Of a stretch of DNA of 64,000 bases, positions 51,013 through 60,774 are shown piece after piece. Numbering within the stretch: position 1 is the first letter of the stretch; every line of letters begins with the position of its first letter. Origin of the DNA: CAWDMC01 sp963803295 (lineage in GTDB: Bacteria > Acidobacteriota > Terriglobia > UBA7540); contig CAWDMC010000002.1 of the NCBI GenBank assembly GCA_963803295.1, positions 62,001-126,000 on the forward strand, read 5' to 3'. The position numbers and the translations under genes are program-made. A model generated the notes under the pieces. That model saw only the letters and a program-made list of their open reading frames with translations. It made no database searches and was not told the origin of the DNA.

Positions 51013-51039
51013 GGAATGGTTGGAATGGTCGGAATGGCC
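51013..51039 (-). repeat. Three tandem 9-bp repeats upstream of receiver gene
   Basis: GGAATGGTT, GGAATGGTC and GGAATGGCC on the plus strand run without gaps; the receiver gene starts 17 bases further on the minus strand. They match the style of the 9-bp arrays at 5498 and 49228. Confidence 0.65.
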
Positions 51040-51177
51040 TCCCGAGAATTTTGATGCGGCCCGTATCCGAGTGGGACGGGGGCCTTGCCGGGCGTGAATC
51101 CAACGCAAACCCTCTGATACGAATCTTCCTTGACAAACTTATGAATGCAGGTTAAAGTAGGCGAATAAAAGGCGAAT

Positions 51178-52125
51178 ATGAGAAGCGCCCGTCCGCCTAA
51201 AATCCGCGTCGGCCCGGCGGGATGGTCCTATCCGGACTGGAACGGCATTGTGTATCCCAGTCCTCGCCCCTCCGGATTTCATGAAGCCGGCTATCTGGCG
51301 CGCTACTTTGACACCATCGAAATCAATACGACGTTCTACCATCCGCCGCGTCCCGAAACCGTTCGGGGCTGGGTTCGCAAAGTCGAGGGCAACCAGGATT
51401 TCAAATTCACTGCCAAGCTTTGGCAGCGTTTTACTCACGATCGCGATGCCGGACGGCAGGAAGAAAAGATCTTCAAGCAGTCGCTTGCTCCTCTCGTCCA
51501 GGAGTCGAGGCTCGGATCGCTCCTGATGCAGTTTCCCTGGTCGTTCAAGAACACCAGGGAGAATCGCGAATACATCGGAGCGCTCTGCATGCAATTTCTG
51601 GAGTACCCGGCGGTTATCGAGGTTCGGCACGGCTCCTGGAACGATCCGGGCGTGTTCGAGATGCTGGCGGACCTGAACGTGGGCTTCTGCAATATCGACC
51701 AGCCGTTGTTCAAACGCTCGCTCGAGCCGAGCGAGCAGGCTACCTCAGCAGTGGGTTACATACGCCTGCATGGGCGGAACTATGAGAACTGGTTCACCAC
51801 CAAAGAAACGGACAATGGTGCGGAGCGCTATGATTATCTCTACAGCATGGACGAACTCGATTCCTGGGTGTCGCGGATAAAGAAAGTGGCAGAGCGGGCG
51901 GAGGTTACTTACGTGATCGCGAACAATCATTTCCAGGGGAAGGCCGTGGCTAACAGCCTGGAGCTGATGAGCCTTCTTTCAGGAAACCCGGTCGCCGTAC
52001 CCGAAACACTGGTGGAGCGCTACCCGGAGCTCCGGCCGATCGCTCAACCTGCCCTTCAGGCGGTATCCGGACCGGGATCCACGCCCCGTCCCATCCAAGG
52101 GGACCTGTTCGATCTCACCTTGTAG
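51178..52125 (+). CDS. DUF72 (YecE-like) family protein
   Basis: 315 residues. KIRVGPAGWSYPDWNGIVYP at the start, YFDTIEINTTFYHPPRPETV, KFTAKLWQRFTH, LLMQFPWSFKNT, VEVRHGSWNDPGVFEMLADLNVGFCNIDQPL and TYVIANNHFQGKAVANSLELMSLL are the DUF72 blocks, arranged as a TIM-barrel-like fold. The biochemical role of DUF72 is not established. AAGG precedes the ATG. It stands as a single gene. Confidence 0.88.
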   Translation: MRSARPPKIRVGPAGWSYPDWNGIVYPSPRPSGFHEAGYLARYFDTIEINTTFYHPPRPETVRGWVRKVEGNQDFKFTAKLWQRFTHDRDAGRQEEKIFKQSLAPLVQESRLGSLLMQFPWSFKNTRENREYIGALCMQFLEYPAVIEVRHGSWNDPGVFEMLADLNVGFCNIDQPLFKRSLEPSEQATSAVGYIRLHGRNYENWFTTKETDNGAERYDYLYSMDELDSWVSRIKKVAERAEVTYVIANNHFQGKAVANSLELMSLLSGNPVAVPETLVERYPELRPIAQPALQAVSGPGSTPRPIQGDLFDLTL

Positions 52126-52370
52126 AGATCCCGCGCCTGCTGTTGTTTCTGAACGAGCGGAAAATCCTCGTTTCGATTCCGCGGCCTTGCTCACAGTTGT
52201 CACACAGACCCTATTTTTTAACTTCTGCCAAGGCTGGCCCTCCGTTGAGGGAGGAGACAAATCTTCACCTCGCAGTGCCTCTGTGGTATAAACGCCCGAC
52301 CGAAAGAGGGCGTGCGGGTGACTCATGCCCCTAGGCGCCTACGATACAGTTTCAGTTAGGAGAGATCCCG

Positions 52371-54401
52371 ATGGACAGACGCGGCTTTGTGAAGACATCC
52401 ATGCTGGCCGGCGCATCACTGCTTGGAGAGGCATGCAAGAAGAAGGCGGCTGAAGAGGCCGGCTATACTTTTAAGTCGTACACCGGACCGCAGCAATTAC
52501 CGCCAGGAAAGCTGAGAATCGAATACATACGGACGGATATCCCCTCGCTCGAAGCGCCGGCGAGCCGCGGAGCATGCTATCAAGATACCGTGCCGGACAC
52601 GCTGGACATTGCCGAGCGCGCAAAGCTGGGCATCAATGTATTGACCTCCATCACCGACCCCAATGCCGACTATGAGGTCTACTGGCTGGCTAACTTCTTC
52701 CGCAATCCGCCCGTGATGAGCCATCAATTCAGCGATTGGATCCAGAACTGCGAAGGCATGATGGAGGCTCTGCCGCTGCTGCGCGTGGCGACCGGAAGCA
52801 GCCTGAACGAACAGGTGGATACGACTTGGATGCAGGTGGCGCTCAAGACCATCGGGCCCGACGGGCTCTCCTATGTGCCCATGAAAGGCTGTCCCTGGCG
52901 ATACGTCGGTTTCGCCGATTCTTACACGGAACCTGTCTGGAAACCGGACGGGACTTCAACCGGCATTCAGGATCCTAGCGTTTCTCAGATTGCCTCCCCG
53001 GTGACCTGCCAGCGGGCTATCAGCACGATGACCGTGTACTATCTGCGCGACCAGAACGCCGTGTGGAAAGCTGCCATCGAGAAGATGATCCAGCGACTGC
53101 GTGCCATGGTAGCGGATCGCGGCGACTATGCTTATTTTCCGCGCGGCGCCTGGGCGCCCTACGGGAAGTACGGATCCCAGACCGAAATGCAGATCGGTTT
53201 CATGGGGGAGGAGACCAATGCGCGACTGATTCAAGGGTTGGCGCAATATTACGCGGTCAGCGGTTACGAGCCGGCTCGGAACTTGGCAGGCAAGCTCGCG
53301 AGCTATGTCCGTTTTCATTCCCAGTACTACGATTCCCAAGGACCGTGGCTGATCGGCGCCGACGAACGACCCTGGTGGACCAAGCGATGGCACATCGAGC
53401 ACGTTGTGAATGGCGGCCACGGCCACGCGCATGGGATTGGGTTGCTGAGCGTGGTTGAGTACGCGACCGCCGCGGGAGACCAGGAAATGCTCGAATTCGC
53501 GCGGTCGGCCTATGAATGGGCCAGGACCAACGGCTCGACCGTGATCGGATTCTTTCCGGAAACCTTTGTGCCCAACTACCCGCGCTGCGAGGCCGACACC
53601 ATGGCCGACATGATCGCCATAGCCTTGAAGCTGAGCGTCGCGGGAGCGGGCGACTACTGGGACGATGCTGACCGCTGGACTCGCAATCACTTTTCGGAGT
53701 CGCAACTGACCAGTGTTGACTGGGTCTATAAGATGGCGGATCGCTTGCCGCCCACGCCGGTAGCCTGGAATGAGACGGGCGATCACGTGCCCGAACGAAG
53801 CATCGGCGCCTTTGCCGGCTGGTCCAGCGCTAACGATTTCAATGCGCCCGGACCCGATTTCCCGAATTCCATACAGCACTGTTGTACGGGCAATTCGGCC
53901 AGGACGCTTTACTACATCTGGGAGCACATTCTGCATCACGACAAGGGTAAGCTACGCATCAATCTGATGTTGAATCGGGCGTCGGCGTGGGCGGACGTCT
54001 ACAGCCACATTCCTTATGAGGGTAAAGTCGAGTTGAAGGTAAAGAAGCCCCTCGACAACGTGCTGGTTAGAATGCCCGAGTGGATCAACGCGAACGATCC
54101 GGGAGTGGTCGTCCGGGCCAATACGCAACGAAGCAGGCTTAGATGGGAGGGTCGTCACCTCGATCTGGGCAGCGCGAAGCCGGGCGACCTGATTGCTCTC
54201 ACCTTCCCGATTCCGCGGCGCAGCACCAAAGAGACGATTGCTTCAGTAACCTACACCCTCGATATCAAAGGCAACACCGTGGTGGGCATTGATCCAGCGG
54301 GGACGAACGGTCCTTTTTATCAGCGGAGCTACTATCTTCGAGACCAGGCGCCGTTGCGCAAGGTCGAGCGCTTCATTCATGAAGAGCCGATCGCCTGGTA
54401 G
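52371..54401 (+). CDS. Tat-exported GH127-like glycoside hydrolase
   Basis: 676 residues. The twin-arginine signal MDRRGFVKTSMLAGASLLGE is followed by C22, so lipid attachment is possible. The (alpha/alpha)6 toroid shows GHAHGIGLLSVVEYATAAGD, C406/E407 in PRCEADTMADM, and C504/C505 in IQHCCTGNSARTLYYIWEHI. These fit the Cys/Glu zinc site of GH127 beta-L-arabinofuranosidases (HypBA1), followed by a beta-rich C-terminal region. The likely role is cleaving arabinose-containing sugars outside the cytoplasm, but the substrate is inferred only from the family. AGGAG precedes the ATG. Confidence 0.65.
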   Translation: MDRRGFVKTSMLAGASLLGEACKKKAAEEAGYTFKSYTGPQQLPPGKLRIEYIRTDIPSLEAPASRGACYQDTVPDTLDIAERAKLGINVLTSITDPNADYEVYWLANFFRNPPVMSHQFSDWIQNCEGMMEALPLLRVATGSSLNEQVDTTWMQVALKTIGPDGLSYVPMKGCPWRYVGFADSYTEPVWKPDGTSTGIQDPSVSQIASPVTCQRAISTMTVYYLRDQNAVWKAAIEKMIQRLRAMVADRGDYAYFPRGAWAPYGKYGSQTEMQIGFMGEETNARLIQGLAQYYAVSGYEPARNLAGKLASYVRFHSQYYDSQGPWLIGADERPWWTKRWHIEHVVNGGHGHAHGIGLLSVVEYATAAGDQEMLEFARSAYEWARTNGSTVIGFFPETFVPNYPRCEADTMADMIAIALKLSVAGAGDYWDDADRWTRNHFSESQLTSVDWVYKMADRLPPTPVAWNETGDHVPERSIGAFAGWSSANDFNAPGPDFPNSIQHCCTGNSARTLYYIWEHILHHDKGKLRINLMLNRASAWADVYSHIPYEGKVELKVKKPLDNVLVRMPEWINANDPGVVVRANTQRSRLRWEGRHLDLGSAKPGDLIALTFPIPRRSTKETIASVTYTLDIKGNTVVGIDPAGTNGPFYQRSYYLRDQAPLRKVERFIHEEPIAW

Positions 54402-54434
54402 GACTTTCGCGGCGGCCCGTGGTAGATTGTCCCC

Positions 54435-55025
54435 ATGAGACGAATTTACCGGATTCTCCAGGATGGCCTAATGCCAGCCGCTGGAGTGCGTGCCATCCTG
54501 TTCGCCGCAATCCTGGTGCCGGCCCCAGGCCGGCCTCATGTCTCCGCGGCCCAGACGCAGTCGGCCAAATTAGCGATTAGCAGTCAGGCCTTTCGCGAGG
54601 GCGCTACTATTCCGCGCAATTTTACTTGCGACGGCGAAGATGTCTCACCGCCTCTTTCTTGGACAGAGCCACCCGCAGGCACCCGAAGTGTTGCCCTGAT
54701 CGCCGATGATCCAGACGCTCCCGCCGGAACGTGGGTCCACTGGGTGGTTTACAATCTGCCCGCCAGTGCACGCCAACTGCCCCAGGCGACGCCTAAGAGC
54801 CCCGAGCTCCAAGATGGTGCCCGCCAGGGCGTCAACGACTTCGGAAAGACTGGCTACAATGGGCCGTGCCCACCCCCCGGCAAACCCCACCGCTACTATT
54901 TCAACTTGTATGCTCTAGACTCGAAAATCGATCTCCCGCCTGGTGCAACGAAGGCCGCCCTGGAGACAGCCATGAAGGGACACATTCTGGCCCAGCCTCG
55001 GATAATGGCACGCTACGGCCGTTAG
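54435..55025 (+). CDS. Secreted PEBP/YbhB-family protein
   Basis: 196 residues. A signal peptide (VRAILFAAILVPAPGRPHVSAA) precedes a phosphatidylethanolamine-binding-protein fold: NFTCDGEDVSPPLSW, IADDPDAPAGTWVHWVVYNLP, YNGPCPPPGKPHRYYFNLYALD and the C-terminal MKGHILAQPRIMARYGR, all characteristic of the bacterial YbhB/YbcL group. The function of bacterial members is unknown. It is 33 bases after the GH127-like gene and could share its transcript. Confidence 0.9.
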   Translation: MRRIYRILQDGLMPAAGVRAILFAAILVPAPGRPHVSAAQTQSAKLAISSQAFREGATIPRNFTCDGEDVSPPLSWTEPPAGTRSVALIADDPDAPAGTWVHWVVYNLPASARQLPQATPKSPELQDGARQGVNDFGKTGYNGPCPPPGKPHRYYFNLYALDSKIDLPPGATKAALETAMKGHILAQPRIMARYGR

Positions 55026-55049
55026 CGTCAGCAGCAGGCTTCAAAGTCA

Positions 55050-57904
55050 TCATTCGTACCGCAACGCCACCATCGGATCGACCTTGGACGCCCGCCAAGC
55101 CGGGATATAACTCGCAAGGAGCGCCACTCCGGTGAGCAGGAGTGCGACGAACGCATACGTCGGCCAGTCGGTTGGCTTGACGTCATAGAGCAGGCTCGAC
55201 AGAACCCGAGTGAGGACAAGACCGCCAGCCGCCCCTGCGCATACTCCCACCGCAGTTAATTTCATCCCGCGCATGATGATGAGCCTCGTCACTTCGCGGC
55301 GTTCGGCCCCGAGCGACATGCGGATGCCGATTTCGCGCGTCCGGCGAGACACTTCATAAGAAAGCAAGCCGGCCCGACGCAAGCGAGCAGAAGCGCCAGC
55401 AAACCGAAAAAGCTTGCCAGGAATGCAATCACACGCTGGTCCCTTACAAGGCCTTCAATGCTTTCCGATTGGGTGCGGACCGCGAAAAGAGGAAGATTGC
55501 TGTCGATACGCTTGGCGAGGTCGCGCACGGCGGGGACCAACGCGGAAGGATTCACGGCGCTGCGCACCTCGAAATGGGCGCCACCACCCGTCAGCGGAAC
55601 ATAGACGGCGGGGTGAATCTCGCGGCTCAGGAAGGTGTTCTTCGAATCGCCCACGATCCCTACGATTTCCCAGCGCGTCTTGCGCTTCCCCACACCGGAA
55701 TCTCCGCTGGCATTGTCGCTGTCCCCTTGGGATAGCAGCTTGCCGAGCGGATTCTGATTCGCGAAGTAGTGGTGAACAAAGGCCGCGTTGACAAGGACAG
55801 GGATCGGCGGACCAACTCCAGCGGATGATTTAACCCCTGCTGACACAGCCATAGGGTGTGCAGCTTGTTGGGGAGATCCTCCGGAGGCGGTGGCTTGGGC
55901 TGCTTCGTCGAAGTCCGCGAGGGTGAACGTCCGGCCCCCGAGGAGCGGAATGCGCAGGGTTTTCAAAAAGTCTGGCCCGGTGGCTAACATGTCCACCTCC
56001 TCCGTCTTTTCCGGCTGCCCTTCGACGTGGATGTCGCTGGTCCAAAGGCTGCCACTCAACAAGGCGTGAGAGGAGTAGCTGACCGAGATTACCCCCGGAA
56101 GTGCGGCGATTTGATCCTGCACGTTGTGGTAAAGACTTTGAATCTGCGAGTCTGAGTATTTTTCGAGGGTGGGATTTATGCCGAAGAGCAAGACGTTGCG
56201 CGTGTCGAAGCCGGGATTGATGCGGTGAAGGTTTTCGAGCGTCCGCACCATCAGGCCAGCGCCAACGAGAACAATCATGGAGAGCCCAACCTGGACAACA
56301 ACGAGCGCCTTCTCCAGATGCCATTGCCGGCCCGCGTGCATCCCGCCCGGAAGCGTGGAGGCATTCTCCTTGAGTGCGGGCGCCAAACTCAGCCTCGTGC
56401 TGCGGAGGGCCGGCGCAATGCCAAAGAGGATTCCGGTAAGAAGTGAAATTGCAAGGGTGAACGTAAGGGCGCGCCAATCCGGCTCGACCACAAAGGGGAA
56501 CGGGTTGTCTGCGTTGCCCAGAATGAACGCCGTAATGGCTCGGACGCCCCAGTAAGCGAAGAGCACTCCGAGCGTGCCCCCGGCCAGCGAGAGCGTCACG
56601 CTCTCGGTAAGCAGTTGGCGCACAATAGTCCCGCGCCCTGCGCCCAATGCCAGACGAACCGCCATTTCTTTCTGGCGGGCCGTGGCGCGCGCAAGCAGCA
56701 AGCCGGCAACGTTCGCGCAAGCAATCAAGAGGACGAAGCCGACGGCGCACATCAGAACATAGAGGGGTTTGGAGAAAAATACGCGCTGGCCGGTGAGCCC
56801 TTGGTCAGCCGGGAGGAGGTGAATTCTCGGATCGTCGGATTCCTTCGACAGCGCCTTTGCCCCGTGCAGCATTTCGTTGCGGAAAATCAGAGTGGCCGCC
56901 GCTTGCGCTTGCCCAAGGGAAACGCCTGTCTTGAGGCGGGCGATGATGACGAGCCACCAGTTGCCTGGGGTTCGAACATGTTTTCCCCAGTCGATATTCA
57001 GCCGGGGAAGGATGGAAAGCGAGAGGAATAGGTCCTGCGTCCTTCCGGGGGAAAGTCTGGTAAAGCCGGGCTCTGCCACGCCCACGATCGTGAACGGCAC
57101 CCTATTCAGAAAAATAGTCCGACCGATGGTGCCCGGGTCCCCGCCGAAGGCGGTCTGCCAATAGACGTAACTCAGGACGACGGCCGGTAGGGCCGAAGGG
57201 GTATCGTCGTCCGGGCCGAGCGTGCGCCCCACCGCGGCCTTCACGCCCAAGGTCGTGAAGTAATCTCCAGAGACAATTTCGCCACCTGCCATGCGCGCCT
57301 GACCGTTGCCGCTGAGGACAAGGTCCGCCGGCCCCGCAAACGCCGCTGCCCCGGAAAACACATCTTTTTCAGAGCGAATCAGGTCGAAGAACGGATACGG
57401 CAACGAACAGCCTGACGGATTCTTATCGTCGCCCCGATCACAATCGCCGAAAGAACTTGTTAAATTGGCGCGGGGCCGCTTATGCGCCGACCAACGAAGC
57501 ACCACGAGCTGCGATGGGTCGCGTACCGGCAAGGACCGCAACATCACCGCGTCAATCAGACTGAAGATTGCCGTGTTGGCGCCGATCCCGAGGGCGAGCG
57601 TCAGCACCGCCACCACTGTGAAGCCGGGATTCTTCGCCAGCATGCGTAGGCCGTAGCGAAGGTCCTGCCGAAGCGTCGCGACCCAATGCCATCCCCACAA
57701 CTCCCTGCTCCTCTCTTGCGCCAAGGTCACGTTCCCGAACCGACGCAACGCAGTATAGTGAGCTTCGTCGGGGAGCATGCCGGATGCCAGATTCTCCTGC
57801 TCCTCCATTCGCAAGTGAGATCGAATCTCTTCTTCGAGATCGTCCACCGGCTTTGGCCGGCGAAACAGTGCACCGAATTTCGCGAGTTCTCGCCGCCAGC
57901 TCAT
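55050..57904 (-). pseudogene. ADOP-type MacB-like permease, frameshift near 3' end
   Basis: Read from 57904, the first frame encodes 871 residues: an N-terminal DLEEEIRSHLRMEEQENLASGM domain specific to ADOP proteins, MLAKNPGFTVVAVLTLALGIGANTAIF, a MacB-like periplasmic domain, and RDQRVIAFLASFFGLLALLLACVG at the end. It then shifts to a nonsense Cys/Arg-rich tail. The neighbouring frame (55382 to 55050) continues RAGLLSYEVSRRTREIGIRM and SLGAERREVTRLIIMRGM to the true C-terminus VALRYE. So one permease gene is interrupted by a one-base indel near 55370. ADOPs work with an ATPase in export or macrolide-efflux-like roles, here none is adjacent. Gene ends overlap the PadR gene by four bases. 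Confidence 0.75.
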
Positions 57905-58263
57905 TGCCCCTCCTCCGATTCGGCGGGCCGCAGAACTCCGCTAACGGCCCGCACAAAGCGCTCCCAGCGCGAGGTCTCAGCCACCAATTGCCGTCGTCCC
58001 GCCGCCGTCAGCCGGTAGTACTTAGCCCGCTGTTTGTTTTTGGAAACACCCCACTCGGCGGTAATCCAGCCTTCCTGCTGCAAGCGTTGGAGTGCCGGGT
58101 AGAGCGACCCGTGTTCCACCTTTAGCGTCTCTTCGGACATGCGCTCTATGGACTTGGCAATGCCATGTCCGTGCGTAGGTCCCCAACGCAAGGTGCGCAG
58201 AATCAGCATGACGAGCGAGCCATAAACAAGTTCGATTCTCTCTTCGGGTGGTTTCTTGGCCAT
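57901..58263 (-). CDS. PadR-family transcriptional regulator
   Basis: 120 residues. Winged helix of the PadR type: LVYGSLVMLILRTLRWGPTHGHGIAKSIE, HGSLYPALQRLQQEGWITAEWG and the ending AKYYRLTAAGRRQLVAET with a final helix RWERFVRAV. Its stop overlaps the start of the permease gene (ATGA), so it is co-transcribed with it and probably autoregulates the pair, as for other ADOP loci. An 11-bp palindrome lies upstream. Confidence 0.92.
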   Translation of the reverse strand: MAKKPPEERIELVYGSLVMLILRTLRWGPTHGHGIAKSIERMSEETLKVEHGSLYPALQRLQQEGWITAEWGVSKNKQRAKYYRLTAAGRRQLVAETSRWERFVRAVSGVLRPAESEEGQ

Positions 58264-58292
58264 AGTGGAAGTTAACCTACCACACTAGGAGA

Positions 58293-58303
58293 TAGACCGT
58301 CTA
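58293..58303. promoter_or_regulatory. Possible PadR operator
   Basis: TAGAC-C-GTCTA is a perfect palindrome 30 bp upstream of the PadR start, in a stretch also containing TTAACC and ACTTAGTAG. It is a reasonable autoregulatory site, as PadR proteins bind short inverted repeats near their own promoter. Confidence 0.35.
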
Positions 58304-58419
58304 CTAAGTAAAACGTTCCCCGCTCAGGTCTTCAAGCAGCAATGTTTTCCTTGCCTGGTTGGGGGTCGGAAGAGAATCCGGTTCGGCGCTTAGAGACCGA
58401 TATATAGATCGCACTGTGA

Positions 58420-58425
58420 TATAAT
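58420..58425 (+). promoter_or_regulatory. TATAAT -10 box, leaderless MarR transcript
   Basis: A perfect TATAAT lies six bases before the GTG at 58432, so the transcript would begin at or near the start codon. An imperfect inverted repeat, GATCGCAC (58407-58414) and GTGTGATC, flanks the box and may be the operator for the MarR product. Confidence 0.35.
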
Positions 58426-58431
58426 CTATGT

Positions 58432-58875
58432 GTGATCAGGCGACAGTCAACTGCGCAGGGATTCCGGCCTGACCCCATCATCCGGAGGCTGGCGGGGTTC
58501 CGTTATCAGCTGCGCCAGTTCCTGAGGTTCAGCGAGAAGGCGGCTCGCAGTTGCGGGGTTACGCCCCAACAGCATCAGCTTCTGCTAGGGATTGCGGGCT
58601 ATACGGGCCGGGGTTGGGCCACCATTTCCGAGTTGGCGGAGTTTCTTCAGGAGCGGCACAACGCCGTAGTAGGACTGGTGGAACGGGCGGCCGCCAGGGG
58701 TCTGGTGAAGAAAGAACAGGGGACCGACGACCGTCGTTTCGTCCGGGTCACCCTGACACCTGAAGGGGAGTCCATCCTGAAGAAACTCGCCAAGCTCCAC
58801 ATGATCGAGGCCGGCAAGGTGCGGGCACAAATCGTCTCGATGGTTAAGGATCGGCCGCGGCGAAAGCCAAAGTAA
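58432..58875 (+). CDS. MarR-family transcriptional regulator
   Basis: 147 residues, GTG start. Winged helix: ISELAEFLQERHNAVVGLVERAAARGLV, then the wing KKEQGTDDRRFVRVTLTPEGESILKKL, typical of MarR. N-terminal RYQLRQFLRFSEKAARSCGVTPQQHQLLLGI fits the dimerisation helix. It lies 16 bases before the chloride channel gene and probably regulates it. The inducing ligand is unknown. Confidence 0.9.
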   Translation: MIRRQSTAQGFRPDPIIRRLAGFRYQLRQFLRFSEKAARSCGVTPQQHQLLLGIAGYTGRGWATISELAEFLQERHNAVVGLVERAAARGLVKKEQGTDDRRFVRVTLTPEGESILKKLAKLHMIEAGKVRAQIVSMVKDRPRRKPK

Positions 58876-58890
58876 TGTCCCGCGCCTGAT

Positions 58891-60702
58891 TTGACAGGAG
58901 CGACGAAAATAGTGAGACTTCGACGTCCCGCGTGGTTTCGTGAATTCGGCTTAGCCCTGGAGCCCGTTATCATCAAGGTAGCCGCCTATGCCGCGCTCGT
59001 TGGCCTCATCGCCGGCTTGGTCGCGCAGGGACTGCTTGAACTTATCTACTTGTTCACCAACGTCTTCTTTTATGGTAAATGGTCGTTTGCCATCAGCACT
59101 CCGGCGCGCCACCACCTGGGCATCTGGGTGATTCTGATTCCTCCGCTCGGAGGACTGTTGGTAGGCCTGATGATCTACTTCTGGGAACCGACGCTGCGGG
59201 GACACGGCATTCCCGAGGCTATGGAAGCGGTTCTGCTCGGCAAGAGCCGAATGCGCTTGCGCGTTGCTTTGCTGAAACCACTGGCCACCGCCTTCGCCAT
59301 CGGAACCGGGGGACCCTTTGGGGCGGAAGGTCCGATCATTCAAACCGGCGCAGCCTTTGGCTCAATTTTCGGGCAGCTTGTGAATCTCACTCCCTATCAA
59401 AGGCGGGTTCTGCTGGCCGCCGGAGCCGCCGCAGGAATGGCCGCCACCTTCACCGCGCCGCTCGCCGGCGTCATGGTTGCCATTGAGTTGCTGCTCTTTG
59501 AGTTCCGCGCCCGGTCGTTCATTCCGGTGGCGATCGCTTCAGTCGTGGCCACGACTGTCCGGGTTCACTTTTCAGGATGGTCACCGCTATTCCCGACACC
59601 CGCTTTTGCCCTCAAAAGCATGCAGGAGCTATGGCTGTTTGCCCTGTTAGGGCTCATCATGGGGGCGATCGGCATCGCCATGATCCGTGTTTTGTTCTGG
59701 TTGGAGGACTTGTTTGATCATCTTCCGGTAAAGCGGGCGGTGATCTGGTCACCGGTCATTGGCGCTCTGATTTTAGGCGTTATCGGCTACTTCTATCCGC
59801 AGGTCTTCGGGACCGGCTACGACACGATCCGCAGCATGCTCAATGACGGTATGACCGCGCAAACGCTTATCGGAGTCTCGATCGGCAAGTTCTGGGCGCT
59901 GGTCATCTCCCTGGGTTCAGGAACTACGGGTGGCGTGTTCGCGCCCTCGCTGATTGTGGGAGGCGGCGTCGGCGCGGCCTATGCGATGGCTTGGCATCAC
60001 TTCTTTCCGCATTTTGTCAGCGATCCGGCATTGTATGCGCTGGTGGCGATGGCTGCTGTTTTCGGCGGCATCGCCCGCGCTCCTTTCACCAGCATCCTGT
60101 TCCTGTTTGAGCTTAGCCGCAATCCCAATGCCCTGCTGCCGCTGATTATTTGCTGCATGATCTCCGATGGCACTGTCCGCCTGTTCAGCTCTGAGTCCAT
60201 CATGACGGGCAAGCTTGTTAAGCGGGGCCTGATCGTCCTTCAGGATTATTCCGTGCCTATTCTCATGCGCTGGCGCATCGAGCAGGTGATGCGCAAGGAA
60301 TTCTCAACCATCCCTGCCGATGCCGGCATCAACACCGTTCTGCAAGACTTCTCCCCCGAGAACATTGGAGCGGTTCCCGTTGTGGAAAAGGACGGACGAT
60401 TGCTAGGCGTGATCGAAGCGCACGACCTGCTGAAGGCGCCCGTCGACCCGTCTCGCAGCGCCAGGGATCTCGCCCGCCGGGACTTTGTGCTGGCCTATCC
60501 GGGCGAGACGGTGGACAGAGTGACCCGGAACATGTTGGCTCAGAACGCCGAGAACGTCGTGGTCACAGAAGCAAATGGAGCGGGTAAGCCGATTGGAATG
60601 GTCAGGGCCGCCGACATTCTCCGCCTAAGGCGGTGGTTGATCGAGGAGGAAACCCGGGAGGTCCGAGCGTCACCGTACGTGGGCGCCGGGAATGGGAAGT
60701 AG
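58891..60702 (+). CDS. ClC-family chloride channel/transporter with CBS pair
   Basis: About 600 residues. The start is uncertain between TTG 58891 and GTG 58912. Ion-selectivity motifs are present: GHGIPEAM (for GSGIP), GTGGPFGAEGPIIQTGA with the gating Glu (GxEGP), and GTTGGVFAPSLIVGGGVG (GxFxP). The last 150 residues form two CBS domains (MRKEFSTIPADAGINTVLQDF; RDFVLAYPGETVDRVTRNML), which sense adenine nucleotides. Glu at the gating position fits a channel or H+/Cl- antiporter. It follows the MarR gene. Confidence 0.92.
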   Translation: MTGATKIVRLRRPAWFREFGLALEPVIIKVAAYAALVGLIAGLVAQGLLELIYLFTNVFFYGKWSFAISTPARHHLGIWVILIPPLGGLLVGLMIYFWEPTLRGHGIPEAMEAVLLGKSRMRLRVALLKPLATAFAIGTGGPFGAEGPIIQTGAAFGSIFGQLVNLTPYQRRVLLAAGAAAGMAATFTAPLAGVMVAIELLLFEFRARSFIPVAIASVVATTVRVHFSGWSPLFPTPAFALKSMQELWLFALLGLIMGAIGIAMIRVLFWLEDLFDHLPVKRAVIWSPVIGALILGVIGYFYPQVFGTGYDTIRSMLNDGMTAQTLIGVSIGKFWALVISLGSGTTGGVFAPSLIVGGGVGAAYAMAWHHFFPHFVSDPALYALVAMAAVFGGIARAPFTSILFLFELSRNPNALLPLIICCMISDGTVRLFSSESIMTGKLVKRGLIVLQDYSVPILMRWRIEQVMRKEFSTIPADAGINTVLQDFSPENIGAVPVVEKDGRLLGVIEAHDLLKAPVDPSRSARDLARRDFVLAYPGETVDRVTRNMLAQNAENVVVTEANGAGKPIGMVRAADILRLRRWLIEEETREVRASPYVGAGNGK

Positions 60703-60774
60703 GGTCAGCCGGAAGGTATCGTCTCCAAATTCCTAAGCTCGCCAAAGTGGTTCTTGATACAATCATGGTGACGA

